Shown here one piece after another: positions 23,780 to 36,311 of a stretch of DNA of 64,000 nucleotides. Location of the stretch: NCBI GenBank assembly GCA_951799445.1, contig OX637290.1:30560987-30624986 (forward strand). The letters run 5' to 3'. The translations under genes and the position numbers were made by a program. This DNA is from Pseudisothecium myosuroides. Lineage: Eukaryota > Streptophyta > Bryopsida > Hypnales > Lembophyllaceae. The notes below the pieces were generated by a model that did not search any database, was not told the DNA's origin, and worked only from the letters and a program-made list of their open reading frames with translations. Position 1 is the stretch's first letter. Every line of letters begins with the position of its first letter.

Positions 23780-24429
23780 AAAATTAGAATTTTAAGTCAC
23801 ACTTCTAAGAATTTACTAAAATCCAACTTTGAATTCAAGATCACTTAGGTATTTTTGAGAGGTTTCCAATAACATATTATAGTTTAAAAATAGGTAAAAA
23901 TTAAAGAGGATAGAATATGATGAAATTAGATAGTCAAGAACGTTAGTTTTGGATTAAAAATATCAAAATCCATCCAATTCAAATTAGAAAGGACCCTTAA
24001 AAGTTAGGTGACATTTAGAATTCAATCTTGAAAGTAAAAATTAATTAAGACTTATGGGGCTAATTAAATGCCTAAATGATATAATTGGAGCCAACTTTGA
24101 TGTATCCACCGCTTTTTTTGGACCATTATTGAATGTCTAGCTCAAATTGTTTCAGATTTTTCTAAAAATACCATGCTTAAGATTTTGCAGCTCCCCTTGA
24201 TACATTTTGTGGAGTTTCAGTGTCAATATGTATCTACTTTAGATCAAATTTGATTGTTAAAATAGCTTAATTGTTTAATATAGTCATATTTAATTAGTTG
24301 CATGACTGAGGCAAGTCCCATGACTAGAGCAAGTCATGTGCATGATTAGGGTTTTAAAATCCTAATCACCACTTCTATGTAGCCACCATCGATTTAAGGT
24401 TTGAAACCCTAGCCGCCACTTGGCTATTT

Positions 24430-25170
24430 TTACTTCTTCTTATTTGTTTTTTGTTGCCTCTTAGGTTTTGCTTGTTGTTGTTTTTCAGTTCTTGTTTCTT
24501 GTTGCCTCTTAGTTCTTGTTTCTTGTTAATACCTTTTAGATCTTGTTGCTTTTGCTTCTTAATTCTTACATCTTGTTGCTTATTAGTTCTTGCCTCTTAT
24601 TGCCACTTAGTTCTTGTTCTTTGTTTTTAGTTTCCTCTTGTTACCTCTTGTTTCTTGTTTCTTGTTTCCTCTTGTTGCTTCTTTAGTTCTTGCTTCTAAT
24701 TTCTTGTTGTTGCATCTTAATTCATGCTTCTTGTTACTTCTTATTGCATCTTAGTTCTTGTTTCTTTTTGTTATTTGTCACTATAAAAAAAAAAACGTTT
24801 TAGGTGACAAGCCCTAATTTTTTATGACGGATTTTAGGTGATGTCAATGTTGACAACCCAAAATTTTTATGTCAACAAAAATGTCCTATGTAACATCAAT
24901 GTTGACATAAAAACATTGGATTGTCAATATTGATGTTACGTTGTACATTTTTGTTGACAAAAAAATTTTGGATTGTCAACATTGACATCACCTAAAATCC
25001 GTCATAAAAAATTAGGGCTCGTCACCTAAAACGGGGGTTTCTTATAGTGATGTTGGATTTTTTTGCATCTTAACTTGTGCTTCTAGTTGCTTGTTATTGC
25101 ATTTTCATTCTTGCTTTTTGTTTCTTTTTGTTGCATTTTGTCGCATCTTACCTCTTAGTACTTGCGCCTT
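24430..25170 (+). repeat. Pyrimidine-rich minisatellite split by a MITE
   Basis: A degenerate unit like TTGTTGCCTCTTAGTTCTTG followed by TTTC repeats from about 24430 to 24778 and resumes after the foldback element from about 25060 to 25170. The element evidently landed inside an existing array. Confidence 0.7.
24779..25049. mobile_element. CACTA-type foldback MITE
   Basis: It starts CACTATAAAA and ends TTATAGTG. The arms share 'cgttttaggtgac(a/g)agccct', 'ttttttatgacggatttta' and 'ggtgatgtcaatgttgaca', so nearly all 271 bp folds back. Flanking triplets (TGT, ATG) do not match; the insertion may be old or the ends resected. Confidence 0.85.
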
Positions 25171-26689
25171 TTCTTTCTTATTCTCTCTATAATCATTGTT
25201 ATTCTTTCTTCCTATTTATTTGCGATTTCTAAAGATATAGTGGTTATGGTTTTTCATATCTTAAACTTGTACTACATATTTTGTGTTGCCTTATTCTTTG
25301 AAGATTGAACTATATTGTTCATTCATTGAAACTTAACCTCTTTGATTGAACATGTAGGCACTAAGCTAGAATGAAGTTACTAGAGGCTACTTGCAACACC
25401 AGAGAGGCAATATCTTCACATTTTTGTAAGGAATATGGGGTCCTATAAGCGTGTGAAAATATACTTTTATAGAGTGTCATTGTAATATGCTTTGTGTTAG
25501 TAACTTGGAAATGTCATTGAGAAAAGTCACATTATTTTTTGCATTTTCTTTCTCTAATATGACTCTCTTGTGCATCTCAAAAATCATTCGTACTCATTTT
25601 TAATTGAATGAAGTCTCTTATTTAGCTACTACACCATATTGATGCATGATTGCAATGTAGGATGTCCATTTGTAATGTATGGAAAATGTGATTGTAGTTT
25701 ATGATAGAAACTATTATAAACCTTAGTTATCCCAATTACAAACCACATACACAAATCTAAGATATGTGACTGGGTGATTGCAAAAACACTTAACCTTTTT
25801 TTTGTCCCCTTGACCTTGGATAGGTGTTTTTTTGCTCATAACTTTTGCATCGTTTGTCCATCTTCTATGAAACTTAAAATGAAGGTACATGTGATAGTTG
25901 CAGATGTTGAGTAATTTTTTGGGTTTTCTTAAAATTATTTTACTATTTTTAAACTGCCCCTGATTGGATGTCTACCTTGGCCATTTTGAAGGTTTTTAGT
26001 ACTATTTTTCATCCAAAAATCCAAATTTGAAGCTCAAAATTGGTATACTAGGACTTCTACTAAAGTTACACAAGCTGACCAAAGATTTTCTAAAAATAGT
26101 TAATTTTCCGTCTTCCACATGTGCTCAAAGTGCACTACCTTTGCACAAGTGTAGAGAACACAATTTTATTTTTCCAATAGTGAAAATTGGTGAAAAGGAG
26201 TATCTATAAGTTAGAAAAAATGAGTTTTTTTTGAGAATTTTTTGAATTTTTTTACTATTTTTTAAGAATTAAATTCCAAACTGTCTATTTTCTTGCATTT
26301 TTCAACCCTCTTTAACCGTGCATAACTCTTAGAGATAAATTTTTTTAGGTCTGAATTTTTGCACATATCATTTTTTTAATGCTTTACAAATTATCCATAT
26401 TTTATTTTATTTAAAAAAATTTTATTCCAAAATCCACAAACAGGAGTGAAATGGCCGTTTTGAAGGAAAACCGGCAGGTGTTTTTTGCAACTACCCGACT
26501 TTCATTTATCTAAAATATCACTTGTTTGAGTCATATTTCACAAAAAATCTTGGCCAAAATATGATTGATTGTAGTTACATAATACTCACAGTCATGCCAA
26601 AAAAGTAACTTTATACTTTTAGAAATGTGACTACATTCAATTATAAAATTACTAGTAACATTCTATATGAACTACTATAATAGCCACAA

Positions 26690-26990
26690 ATATAACTCAT
26701 AAGAGTCATATTTCAAATCAACAAAAAATATGGCTAACGAGGGTTATATTTCACATTAGCAAAAAATATGATTCATTAGAGTCATTATCCACATCACTAC
26801 GTAGAGAATATGACTCTTGAGAGTCATTCTTGACATTAATGGAAAATATGACTCACAAGAGTAATATTCCACATCAGCAAAAAATATGACTCATCATAGT
26901 CATATGCCACGTCAGCCAATATATGACTCATTGTAGTCATATTCCTCGTCAGCCAAAAATATGACTGAACGGAGTCATATTCTACGTAGG
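26690..26990. repeat. Short tandem repeats of ~45-50 bp with inner dyad
   Basis: About six units of the form 'aaaatatgactca' plus 'gagtcatattccacatcagc'. Each unit contains the complementary pair atgact / agtcat, so each can form a small hairpin. The position just inside the 27270 end fits subterminal transposase-binding repeats of a CACTA element; that role is inference. Confidence 0.7.
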
Positions 26991-27271
26991 CTTTTTTTTA
27001 TTTGCTTGGGCAAGTCATGAGAAAATAAAGCTTCTAAAGATAGTCAACGTGTACGCTACGTTGACAAAATACGGTTAAATATGGTTAATTATAACCCTCA
27101 ATCCATATGACTACAAATATGACTCATGCTGAACATGACTCGTCGGTAATGACTGGACATAGCCATATTGCAAGTCATCTACAGTGATTTTCGTAAGAGT
27201 CATATTTTCAAAATTTACGACTCAATGCAGCCATATTTTGCAGTTATAAAACACTCATTATTTTGTAGTGA

Positions 27272-28192
27272 TCCATAAAGTGCGGAGGGTGTTTTGAAAG
27301 AGGAGAAGTCCTAAACTGCCAATTTTTGATACATTGTCCAAATAAAAAGTTATACGTTTTTGAATTCCAATTATATAAAAGTGTATTAAACAAGTAAGAC
27401 AATGTCTAGTAAACATTTCAGCCCATTTGATCACATGGATTGAAAGATTATAACATTTGAAGTGAAAAAAAAACTTTTTTTCATTCCTACAAAATAGGGG
27501 TAGTAGACTTTGAGCCCTCTTAAAATAAAAATTTTGCTCTACAGAAAATGATGATTTTGACCATTTAAAAGTGTATGATGTTAGGTTCACTTGTAAAAAA
27601 TTTAAAAGCAAATATGGAGTCTAGCTTACTTCAAATCAACCTGCAATGAAAGGAGGTTAAATGCATTGGCAAGAAACTAGTCATTTTTTAATGTTTTATT
27701 TGCAATGAGGAAACTTTTTATTTAAAATCCAAATGGTAAAAATTTAGAAAAAAAAAACATTTGGAATATGTGGGAAAAATTTCAAGAACTTCAACTTCAC
27801 AAATTGCAAGATAATATGGCTTGAAGTTAGAACAAAATGTTTTTTCTTGAAGTTGCCCTAACATAGCAAACAAAATTTGATTCTTTTTAGAATGTGATTT
27901 GAAAATTAAATTTTTTAGGACAATTGTATGATATACTTTATTAGTTATATACATACCAAATTTTAGAAGTTGATGAGCGTTTCTACAAAAGATGCCCAAA
28001 TTGCCCAGACTAACAAAGCATAACTTTTGATTCAAACACCTAATTGAATAAAAAAATTATATTCCCACTACGGAGACACGTATTCACATTTTGTGTCAAA
28101 ATTTTGTGAACATTCAACCAAAATTGACTTCATAAGAACCTACCTAGATTTTCAGTTGTCTGTTCAATGGACGATTGGCCTTTAGGGGTTAA
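27272..28192. mobile_element. TTAA-type element, family 2, left end truncated
   Basis: The right end GGCCTTTAGGGGTTAA is intact. The left end begins CCATAAAG directly after the TAGTG at 27270 and lacks the TTAA, as if the CACTA end had landed in or beside it. No coding capacity. Confidence 0.45.
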
Positions 28193-28805
28193 AAATTACT
28201 ACTTGGTCAATGGCACTTGAATTGATTGTTGTTGATTTTATGGTATATACACTATCCATATATGTAGTAGAGGGAAGAAAAAATTTGTAAATAAGGTGGG
28301 GGCAGAAAAATATTGGACACTTAAAAATTTTATATGTAAGATAGCCCCACTTAAAAAACCACATGAATGATTTTACAAAAACTTAGAGTAATGGAAATAT
28401 GTCCCTTGTAGCATTTTATATAAAAATACTGCTATCTTAAATATAAAGATTAAAATAAATGGCTGTACATTAAATACTTCTTAACTCAGGTGGATACCTT
28501 AAATTACAAGGAGTGATCTCCCCGAGATAAATAAATAATATTTCATCCATGATCAACATTTTTATCTACTTCAATGATCATTAATTAAAATATTTAGAAA
28601 ATATGAAAAAATACTAAATTTAGAATATCAATGTTTTATTGATTAAAATATTAGTATTTAAAATTAAGACCAAACTCAGTTTGAACAACTATGAGTTTGT
28701 ACAAATGTTGCCTTTCAATTAAATCCAATGAGAAGAAACATTAGAAAAAAATTGAACCCTAAATAGGGCCGCTTTGTAATGCAAAAAGTTGGGTGGGAAA
28801 ACAAC
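28193..28805. other. AT-rich non-coding sequence
   Basis: No reading frame of coding character, no RNA gene and no paired ends are visible here. Confidence 0.4.
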
Positions 28806-29029
28806 GGTGCTAGTATGTGAGCCCAAGAATGTGAGTTTGTGAGCATTGAGCCTACAATATAGGTACCTATAATATAGATACCACACTATAGAAGGTGTAT
28901 GTATCATAAACACCTATAATATGGGTATTTATAACATGTATATCCTATAATTATAGACAATTTCTATAGTATAGGTGTGTAGTATTCTAGGCTCATGGGC
29001 TCACATTCCTATGCTCACATAATAGCACC
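28806..29029. mobile_element. Foldback MITE, family GGTGCTA
   Basis: The left end GGTGCTAGTATGTGAGC and the right end on the other strand GGTGCTATTATGTGAGC match over about 50 bp (with GAATGTGAG and GAGCCTA further in). The centre is rich in 'cctataatat' inverted repeats. A related single end lies at 32176-32222. No TSD is certain. Confidence 0.75.
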
Positions 29030-30684
29030 CCTTGGTGAGAAAAGCCTTCTCAACTCACTAGTTGGGCCAAGAATTACTTGATGAATTCAAAAATTTGTCA
29101 TCATTATCCAATCCATCTTTACAATCTCATAAATCTCATGATGTTCCATCATGAAGGATGGAGTATACGCCACGTGGTGGTTGTAATGAAGATATGGCCA
29201 CCTTGACATTCATTGAATTAGTATTAAAATTAGTAAGAAAACTCAAAGCCTCTTTGTGGGTTCAAATATCTCCTAATGCATGCATAAAAATGTGGGTTGG
29301 GAGATTTGACTTTAGTGAGTTTAGAAGTCATAGTTAAATATTTTAAATCTAGTCTAAGATGGTCTTAATAGTAAGGGGTGATTGCACAAAACATCTACCA
29401 ATTTTGTTGCGTTTTATAGTAATCATGCCTTTTTTTTCTAGAGTACTTTAAAATTAAAAAAATAATTTAAATTTTTTAAAAAATATAGGCAATGTATATA
29501 CCTATAAGATGAAGGTAACCACCAAAGGAAAATTATAAAAAAATTCTCTAAGTAGGAAAACTAGAAAAGTGCCAAATTTCAAAAAAATACATACTTTGAT
29601 GTTTTAATTAGGAAAAAATTAAATTAAAAAAATAAAAATTGAACAATTTGTAACAACTTTATGGAGATGGTCATTCACCAATAAACCCAACAAAATAATT
29701 TTTTACATTTTTTGAAATGCAAGAAGAAAGAAGCTCACTTTGTGGACTTCTGCACGACTTATAATTAATTTTTTTTAAAAATCCTTTGAACAATAGCTGA
29801 AAGTATATTACAGAACCATTCCTTCCAAATTTCAGCTCCAAATTTGTTTTTCTGCAATCACTCTAGGATACACTAATCAAAAGCTTGAAACTACAAATTG
29901 TGTATCTTGTTTTAGCAAATCAAATCAAGGCCTAAATGGTTGCATTTCTAAATTCAATTTTTTTCCATTTTAAGTGTGTCAAGTGCATGTATTTTGTATT
30001 TGTTATATAAAACAATATAATCTTAATTCTATTCTATATCTAAACAATAAGTTAAATATATTCCCTACCAAATGCACCCAATTATTGCAATGAGGTAGGA
30101 AATATCATCAAAATGATAGAAGGTCAAGGCTAAATTTGATTGAATGTATAAGAATATGAGCTCCTAGATTTTACGCATTAAAGTCTAGTAAAGTTTGTTG
30201 CCAGAATTTGTTTATTTATGCCATATGTTAATCATTTATTGTATTTCAAACTTGCCAAAACACAAAGAACTACCTACTTACTTTAGGATTTTCATAAAAG
30301 CCATCTAATTCCCATTAAAAACAATCATATCTTAAAAAGACATGAAGATTGTCCAAAATTTTCAACTGTATTTAGAGCATCTTTGAGCCACCTTCCGCAT
30401 TGTTTTTCTTTTGGATTTAATAACAATACTAGCCATTTGTTTCTAATTGGGAACAAAAACATTACCTCCATATTTCCAAAAATGTAAAGGTGTTTTATTA
30501 TTTCTTATTTATAAGTATAATTCAATAATTGTTTTAAAATATAGATTTGTACAAATGAATGGGGTCCATATACCATATCCATGTGGGCAAAGACCATCAA
30601 ACTACCATTTTTTATTCACCAAATTCCTAGAAAGTTATACTAAACAATTGAAGCAATGTTGTATGTACTAATAAAAAAAAATCT
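29030..30684. other. AT-rich non-coding sequence
   Basis: I see no gene, RNA or recognisable element end in this stretch. Confidence 0.4.
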
Positions 30685-31605
30685 TTAACCCATAAAGGGC
30701 CATTGTCCCTTTGGAGAACAAATAGTATTTTAGGCAGGTACCTACGGGTTGAAATTTTGACATGATTTTTTGAAACTTTTTTTGAAGATAGAAGAACTAA
30801 TAAGTTTTGAGGGAATATAAATTTTCTTACAATCGTTGCTTGGGAACAAAAATTATGATCAAATAAGCTCAAAACAAGGGACAGGAGGCAAAAAAAAAAA
30901 ATTTGCAAAAATTTGAAATTTTTTCTTTGAATTTTTTTTCTTATAGATTATATTTTTGTCTATCTGGAAAGCTTTGATTCATTTCATTTGGATTTGTTAT
31001 AAGAAAGTTATGGACATTCTTGTTTTGAGGCAGTTAAAGCATCTTCTAGAAAAAAATAACTTGTAGGATTCATTTCTGAATGCAATTTTTGCAATTTTTT
31101 AAAAAATTAATAAATTCATGGTTGAGTTTACTTGCTAGAACAATCTCACCATTGGAATTAGTGCATTTTAATTCCATCTAAAAGATATTAATATTTTAGA
31201 TTTTCCTTCTATCTTATACCTACTTCTACTTAACAATTTTTTAAAGAATGAAAATTAAGTTTTTTTGAATTTTTTTTCCTAAAATTTCAACTCAATTCTC
31301 CACTATAAAGATTGAAAGCTCAAAACTCTGTAGTGCAAAAAATTTAAGTTAAAAATGTTCAAAGTCAAAAAATCTAGTCCAACAATGTGATGAAAAACTT
31401 GTTTTTTCCACTTTAAACACAATTATCTTACAATCTATGCAGTCAAAAATTCTGAATTTTTTTCTACACTTTTTAATACTAGGTATAAAATACTCTGGTT
31501 AGATGTGAGAAAAAAACAATTTAAATTCTTTTTACTCTTTGCTATAGAAATGGCACTTTTCAGTGTTTTTTGGCAGAAAAAAGGCCGCAATCCTTTAGGG
31601 GTTAA
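30685..31605. mobile_element. TTAA-flanked element, family 2, complete ends
   Basis: TTAACCCATAAAGGGCC at the left and ATCCTTTAGGGGTTAA at the right give inverted ends with TTAA on both sides over 0.92 kb. The interior matches 48.96-50.69 kb and 51.09-51.78 kb. At 31395-31435 it carries the uninterrupted site 'ccactttaaacacaattatc', into which a family-1 element has jumped in the copy near 49.5 kb. Confidence 0.65.
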
Positions 31606-32175
31606 AATTTACTTGGATTCTACATTCTATATTATCATTGATTTAGTATTATATTCAAAATCATGATTGTAAATTCATTTCACAAAATTTTATTTTACAT
31701 CATTGATTTAATTTTATATCATCAGAAAACTAAATTTGGAATTTCTAAGATGACTTTTGGTACCCAAATCATCCAAATTTTTAATGTCAAATGCAAATAT
31801 AAGATTGTAAGAATGAACATGCAACTTTATGATTTTTCATTTAATAAAGGTGCATGTCTAATGGAAAAAAATTTAATGTCCTTTTTCAATTTGTGCTGAA
31901 GAAACATGAAGGTTTTGTCAAATTTTGGCCAAAACGAACTCTAGTCCTTTACAATTTAATGTTAGAAAAATAAAATTGTTATAAAATAATTTGCTAATAT
32001 AGTTGAGACCCTTGGATTGAAGAAGAGGTATACTAATTAGTTATATCAATATAAGGTATTTTATACCATTAAATATTTAATTGTATTTTGATCTTCACCA
32101 TTTAAAAAAAAAAAATTTTAAACCAACTACTATGGAATTTGGAAGTTTGTAGTGGAAGTAATCTTATTGATAAAG
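31606..32175. other. AT-rich non-coding sequence
   Basis: Nothing recognisable was seen; one short plus frame (31663-31899) has no coding character. Confidence 0.4.
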
Positions 32176-32222
32176 GAGGGTTGCTAGTATGTGAACATAG
32201 GAGCATGAGCCCGTGAGCCTCT
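32176..32222 (+). repeat. Single end of the GGTGCTA foldback family
   Basis: 'gttgctagtatgtgaacata' followed by 'ggagcatgagcc..tgagcct' matches the left arm of 28806-29029. No right partner was found nearby, so it is probably a solo or broken end. Confidence 0.5.
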
Positions 32223-32889
32223 TAGGAGGTGCACTTAGTGCATTTTAAAAATTGTGTGCAGCATAATATAGGGAGGATTTTATTCATTTGAAATAAAATT
32301 TATAAAGGATTTTTAATAAATTAGGGAACATTCAAAGTAGCAAATCCATTATAAATAATTTAGGTAGCCTACAAATCTTGGGCATTCAAAATTTGTACAT
32401 GTAATTAAGGGGGTGAAGAATTGGATCTTATGTATTGTATTTAATGTACCACATTTCCTACAACTGGGTTACAAGTGGCTGGATGACAAGTTGGATGAAA
32501 TATTGGGCCGATCCTTGCTAGATTTTGTTGGATGAAATCTTTGTCACTCATGATGGTAGGCGTTAGAATTTAGGATTTAGATGAACTTGTTTGTTTTGCT
32601 AAATGCCATTGTCCCTTAAGCTAAGCTTATTTTTTTTTTAGATCTTGATTGTTTGAAGTGTATGTTAGGAGCAATTTGGCACCTTGTCCATCTAAGCTTA
32701 GGATGTGTTTGTGGCTAGGAAAATTTGTCATAAGGATTCAAAAGCTTTATTGCTATAGAAATAGAGTGTTCACTTTCACTGTTTCGGCATTGACTACATT
32801 GAGAAGTTTCTTGTGTTTTGGCATGTGCTTCAAGTGGATTCAAATTTAGGGTTTTATGCTCTAATTTTAGGGTGTGTTTTGGGTGAGTT

Positions 32890-33235
32890 GATTTCATTTT
32901 AAAGCGCCATTGGACCTCATCAACAAGCACATAAGGAATATCATTGTAAACACCCCTGAGTTCACTGCACTTTGACTTGAAGCCAATGCTGCAGCGGCTC
33001 CTACACGTTATCAGGCCAATGAACATGAAGTCCTTTTTTGTAGATTTGAGCAAAATTTTGCATTGCTGCGCAAGTCATGGGTGCTCAAAATGGCCATGCC
33101 TACTTGTCTTTGAAGATCCCCGCTCAGCAATTTGTCCATCTCTGAATTCATGGAAATACGAAAGTATCTCAAGGTAGATTGGGCTAAAGAATTTTGTGTT
33201 CCTTGTGGTGATGAAAATAGTAGTGACCCTGCTAT
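32890..33235 (+). pseudogene. Broken copy of the minus-strand gene at 39.7-40.2 kb
   Basis: Reading the plus strand from about 32903 gives a translation that aligns without gaps in long blocks to the C-terminal half of the protein encoded at 40215-39706. Shared blocks are VNTPEF against VYTPEF, CRFEQNFALLRKSW against WRFEKNLAVFGRSW, SPLSNLSISEF against SPLGELDITDL, and KVDWAKEFCVP against KCGWVQEFNIP. Two in-frame TGA codons interrupt it, at about 32971 and 33112, both where the intact copy has Arg. The second intact codon is CGA, so that stop fits a single C to T change at CpG. The N-terminal half is not clearly recognisable (perhaps 'cttcaagtggattcaa' near 32830). Confidence 0.75.
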
Positions 33236-34087
33236 TTAGATAACTCCAGCTCTCAAATTGTAAGTTGCGAGTTTATAATTGCAGAATTTTTCATTGTAAG
33301 AACTTTGCAAGTTTGTAATTGCAAAATTCTTCATTTTTTGCTTATATTCACCACATGTACTTTGGAAGTGAACATGTGTGTCACAAAATGATTATTTTTT
33401 GAGTAAGAGAAGCATTTTTTTCAGCCTAGGCATTTAGAATTCTTCTTAGGTTTATAAGCATCAATATTAGTACTACAGCAATGATGATTGATGACACCAA
33501 ATTTGATTACCTTGTTTGTATTTGTGAACACATTTGAAGAATATATTTTTTGCAAGAGCATTGAGTGAATGCCCCTTTTAAACCTTGTGTAATTGACGCT
33601 CTTCTATTTCATATTTGTTGTGTTATGTCTTTGGATGTTTCAAGTGGATGATGCTTTCCATTCTTGTTTCCATTTTTTTAACAAGGATAGTTTGTTCTTG
33701 CAGCACCAATTTCAAAAATGATTGTTGGTCCAGGGAAGGTAAATTCTATGAAACAATCTTCATTTTTGTTCTATAGGAAGGAAGATAGAATTGACACGTA
33801 CCAAGTTGTTTCATATTTTTTGGACCTTTTGGGAATAGCTTACAAATTCTTGAAGCTCAATCACTATAGTCACTCAAATGTATATCGTTGGTACATCGAA
33901 GAAAGCAAAATGTAACTGTGTGTCCACATTGGTTTTAGAGCACGGTCTGCCTTTTAGAGCATATTATCTTTGATCACACATTGTCATAAAACGCACCACA
34001 AAAGATGCGTGGGAAATGAAGAATTACATTTATATTTCCTTTGTAATTTTTTTCTAACACTCGCTTTTACCTTGCTTTTGGACTCAC
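33236..34087. other. Spacer with one possible orphan exon
   Basis: A short open stretch at about 33702-33915 follows a good acceptor (TTCTTGCAG) and contains a GT donor-like site at 33738. I recognise no protein and cannot link it to other exons. The rest is AT-rich and featureless. Confidence 0.3.
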
Positions 34088-34280
34088 TTTTTTTCTTTAT
34101 AAATAATATAGCCTATAAAAAATTGCATTCACATGGACAATATAAGTAATCATAGAGTGCCATAAAATAGGCCTTTTTTCAAATTAAATAAGTATAGGGA
34201 GGGTTTTATTTTTGCCTTGGAGGTAAATAGCCCCCTAAAAAATACCCCAATGCCACACGTGGTGCACAAACTCTTTATAG
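34088..34280 (+). repeat. Left copy of a ~190-bp inverted repeat pair
   Basis: Reads 'aatatagcctataaaaaattgc', 'taagtaatcatagagtgc' and 'gccccctaaaaaatacccc', then 'cacacgtggtgcacaaa'. The reverse complement of 38700-38895 reads the same way with about 80 percent identity by eye. The pair is 4.8 kb apart and in opposite orientation. Confidence 0.75.
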
Positions 34281-35540
34281 AGTGCGCCTCCCAAGGTGAG
34301 CCTAGAAGACTATCACTACAAAAAACCGACCACATAAATGACTTAAAGAAATGACTTCACAGCAGTTATTCTGGACACATATGATTGCAAAATGACTTGG
34401 AGCTCCTAAAGTCATTGTGGACAAGTAGTTCTTTATAACTTGCTATTTTTATTATCACCAACAATTTCTTCCTCGGATGTATAAATGGATGAGAGATAAT
34501 TTTTGTCTAAGTGATAAAGAAAGTTTAAAATAAGGAAATATCTCCTAAGCTGCCAAGTGGAAAGTGCTTTTGCCTTCTGCAGAATCCGCACAATGTGGCC
34601 AATCATTCTGAGGCCATTCTAAAGTCGATCACACACTACAAGGGGATGGCGTCCTGTATGACAAAAATTTGACAAAGCTTTGTCCAAATCAACAAATAGG
34701 CTCCCTGACCTTGCGATTTTTGTCAATTTGGGCATTTCCATCCACGTGGAGAACAAGCGGCCACCTTTTCTACTCTCTCGTTTCAGGTCTATTGAGCGGC
34801 ATAAGGAGATTCACTTGCCGTCTCCACCACAACACTATTCCTTCACTACTAGAATGTCCTACCCTAATCAACAGGAGATCTACATATTCTTGTTGATTAG
34901 GCAAATTTTCAAATTTGGTTTGTTGGTGTGGCAAAAGAAGGATACCAAATCAACACGGCTACACTGACAAAATCTTGGAACAGTTCTGGGCTACCTGTCA
35001 TGCTAACGTATTATGCATTTTCTGACTTCCCACACAATCGGACTCATGATTTCCTAAAATGGCTTTGACAGAACATTTCAAATAATTTGTTTTGATCTAT
35101 ATATTCTAAGTCTATTTTGGCTTACTCTTTTCACGTTCCACTTCACTTGACAATAAATATTTCAAAACACCTTCCATGACGTTCACTACAAAGCTTAATT
35201 TAGTACTATATAACTATATTCCATGCCTAGACCACGTGTCAAACTCACAGAGCATATATAAAATTAGAATTGCATTAAAAATTCAACAACTTCCGTGGCT
35301 TATTTTGAATTGAAATTCTAACATGTTGCATCGACTAACTGATGACTTACTACTAGAATTCACTGTTGTTGAAATTGAGCTCCAAGAGACTGGATTGAAT
35401 TTGGTCAATCTACACGCTCGGCTGCTTGGAAAAACACTGAATTTTTTTATTTTCCAAGCATGATAAAATTTGCATATTTTGAATTCATATTTGCAATCAG
35501 AGGCCCCAAATTAGCTAGGAGAGTTGGAGAAGATAAATTA
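34281..35540. other. Spacer, one CACTA-like end, unassigned open frames
   Basis: 'cactacaaaaaaccgac' near 34315 looks like a CACTA-type end, without a clear partner. Two overlapping plus frames at 34669-34967 are GC-richer than their surroundings, but I recognise nothing in them. Confidence 0.3.
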
Positions 35541-35547
35541 ATCAAGC

Positions 35548-35850
35548 TCAAAATAGGGGGTCGTTTTTTGTACAAGCACCTTGGAATGACTTGGAGGGGC
35601 CGAGTGAGGGGGCCAATTCACGCGGATCACTGAATATGTTGTCCACTTGCCAGAATTCGCTGTGAATCCTGTGAATGTTATCCTTTTTTAAAAGAACGCC
35701 GAGGGCGGGATCTCTCTGAGACAAACTAATTTTAGTGCCGCCATTGCTTGCATACCAAATATACATATTTTGTTCGGCAGTTGCAAGCGAGAGGACGAAT
35801 TTAAGATTATTCTTTGAACCCTGTCCTTTTAGGTGGTGTTTTTGTAGCAA
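35548..35850 (-). CDS. Hypothetical 100-residue reading frame
   Basis: A minus-strand frame that reads more like protein than the spacer around it (KFVLSLATAEQNMYIWYASN, then RDPALGVLLKKDNIHRIHSE) and ends at a TCA-side stop near 35548. It has better GC content than its flanks. I do not recognise a family and see no partner exons. It could be a small gene, a first exon or chance. Confidence 0.3.
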   Translation of the reverse strand: MLQKHHLKGQGSKNNLKFVLSLATAEQNMYIWYASNGGTKISLSQRDPALGVLLKKDNIHRIHSEFWQVDNIFSDPRELAPSLGPSKSFQGACTKNDPLF

Positions 35851-36311
35851 GTTGGTATTTTGACGTGTTGATTGTGAGGATTAAAGTTTATTGAGGAATT
35901 TTTGTGTGAGGAATGTGACGAAGAGATCTTGGCAAGGAAGAGCTTGAAGCGATTTTTGTTCTGAGTTTGTGGTGAGTTTTTTTGGCCATTACAGGGATTG
36001 TAGAGTGGATAGAATTTAGGTTTCAATGAGGTTTAGTTAGAATTTGTATAGATTTTTCTCGTGCTTTTGGTTTGTTCATCATTCTTGCAATTGAGACAAG
36101 ATATAGAAACACAAAACTCATCTTCTCTAGCAAGGTAGGAGGCTGAAATACTCGGCTACTAGATTTCTTCTTATCTTTGTGAACTCTCAGCCACCAAGAT
36201 TTTTTGCGGTTTTAGAAGTGTTGAGTATACTCGTTCTACTTGGAGCCATGAATTTGCTGGACTTTGTTCTAGCATCATCAATGCCTTTTTTGATAATCCT
36301 CTTGTTGATCA

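Larger units (their letters stand above)
19744..27270. mobile_element. Possible 7.5-kb decayed CACTA element
   Basis: The left end reads TACTACAAGAAAACAAG then 'tattttataactgcaaaa'. The right end, read on the minus strand, is CACTACAAAATAATGAGTG then 'ttttataactgcaaaa', so the two match over about 40 bases with a few changes. Both subterminal regions are crowded with 'agtcatattt / aaatatgact' motifs (19780-20170 and 26570-27240), which is the CACTA pattern. The flanking triplets (TTC, ATC) do not match exactly, and no transposase frame survives inside. The interior holds several other elements. A chance pairing of two separate elements is the alternative; a second end-like motif, 'ctatagtagtgac' near 20028, could close a short 0.3-kb element. 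Confidence 0.4.
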
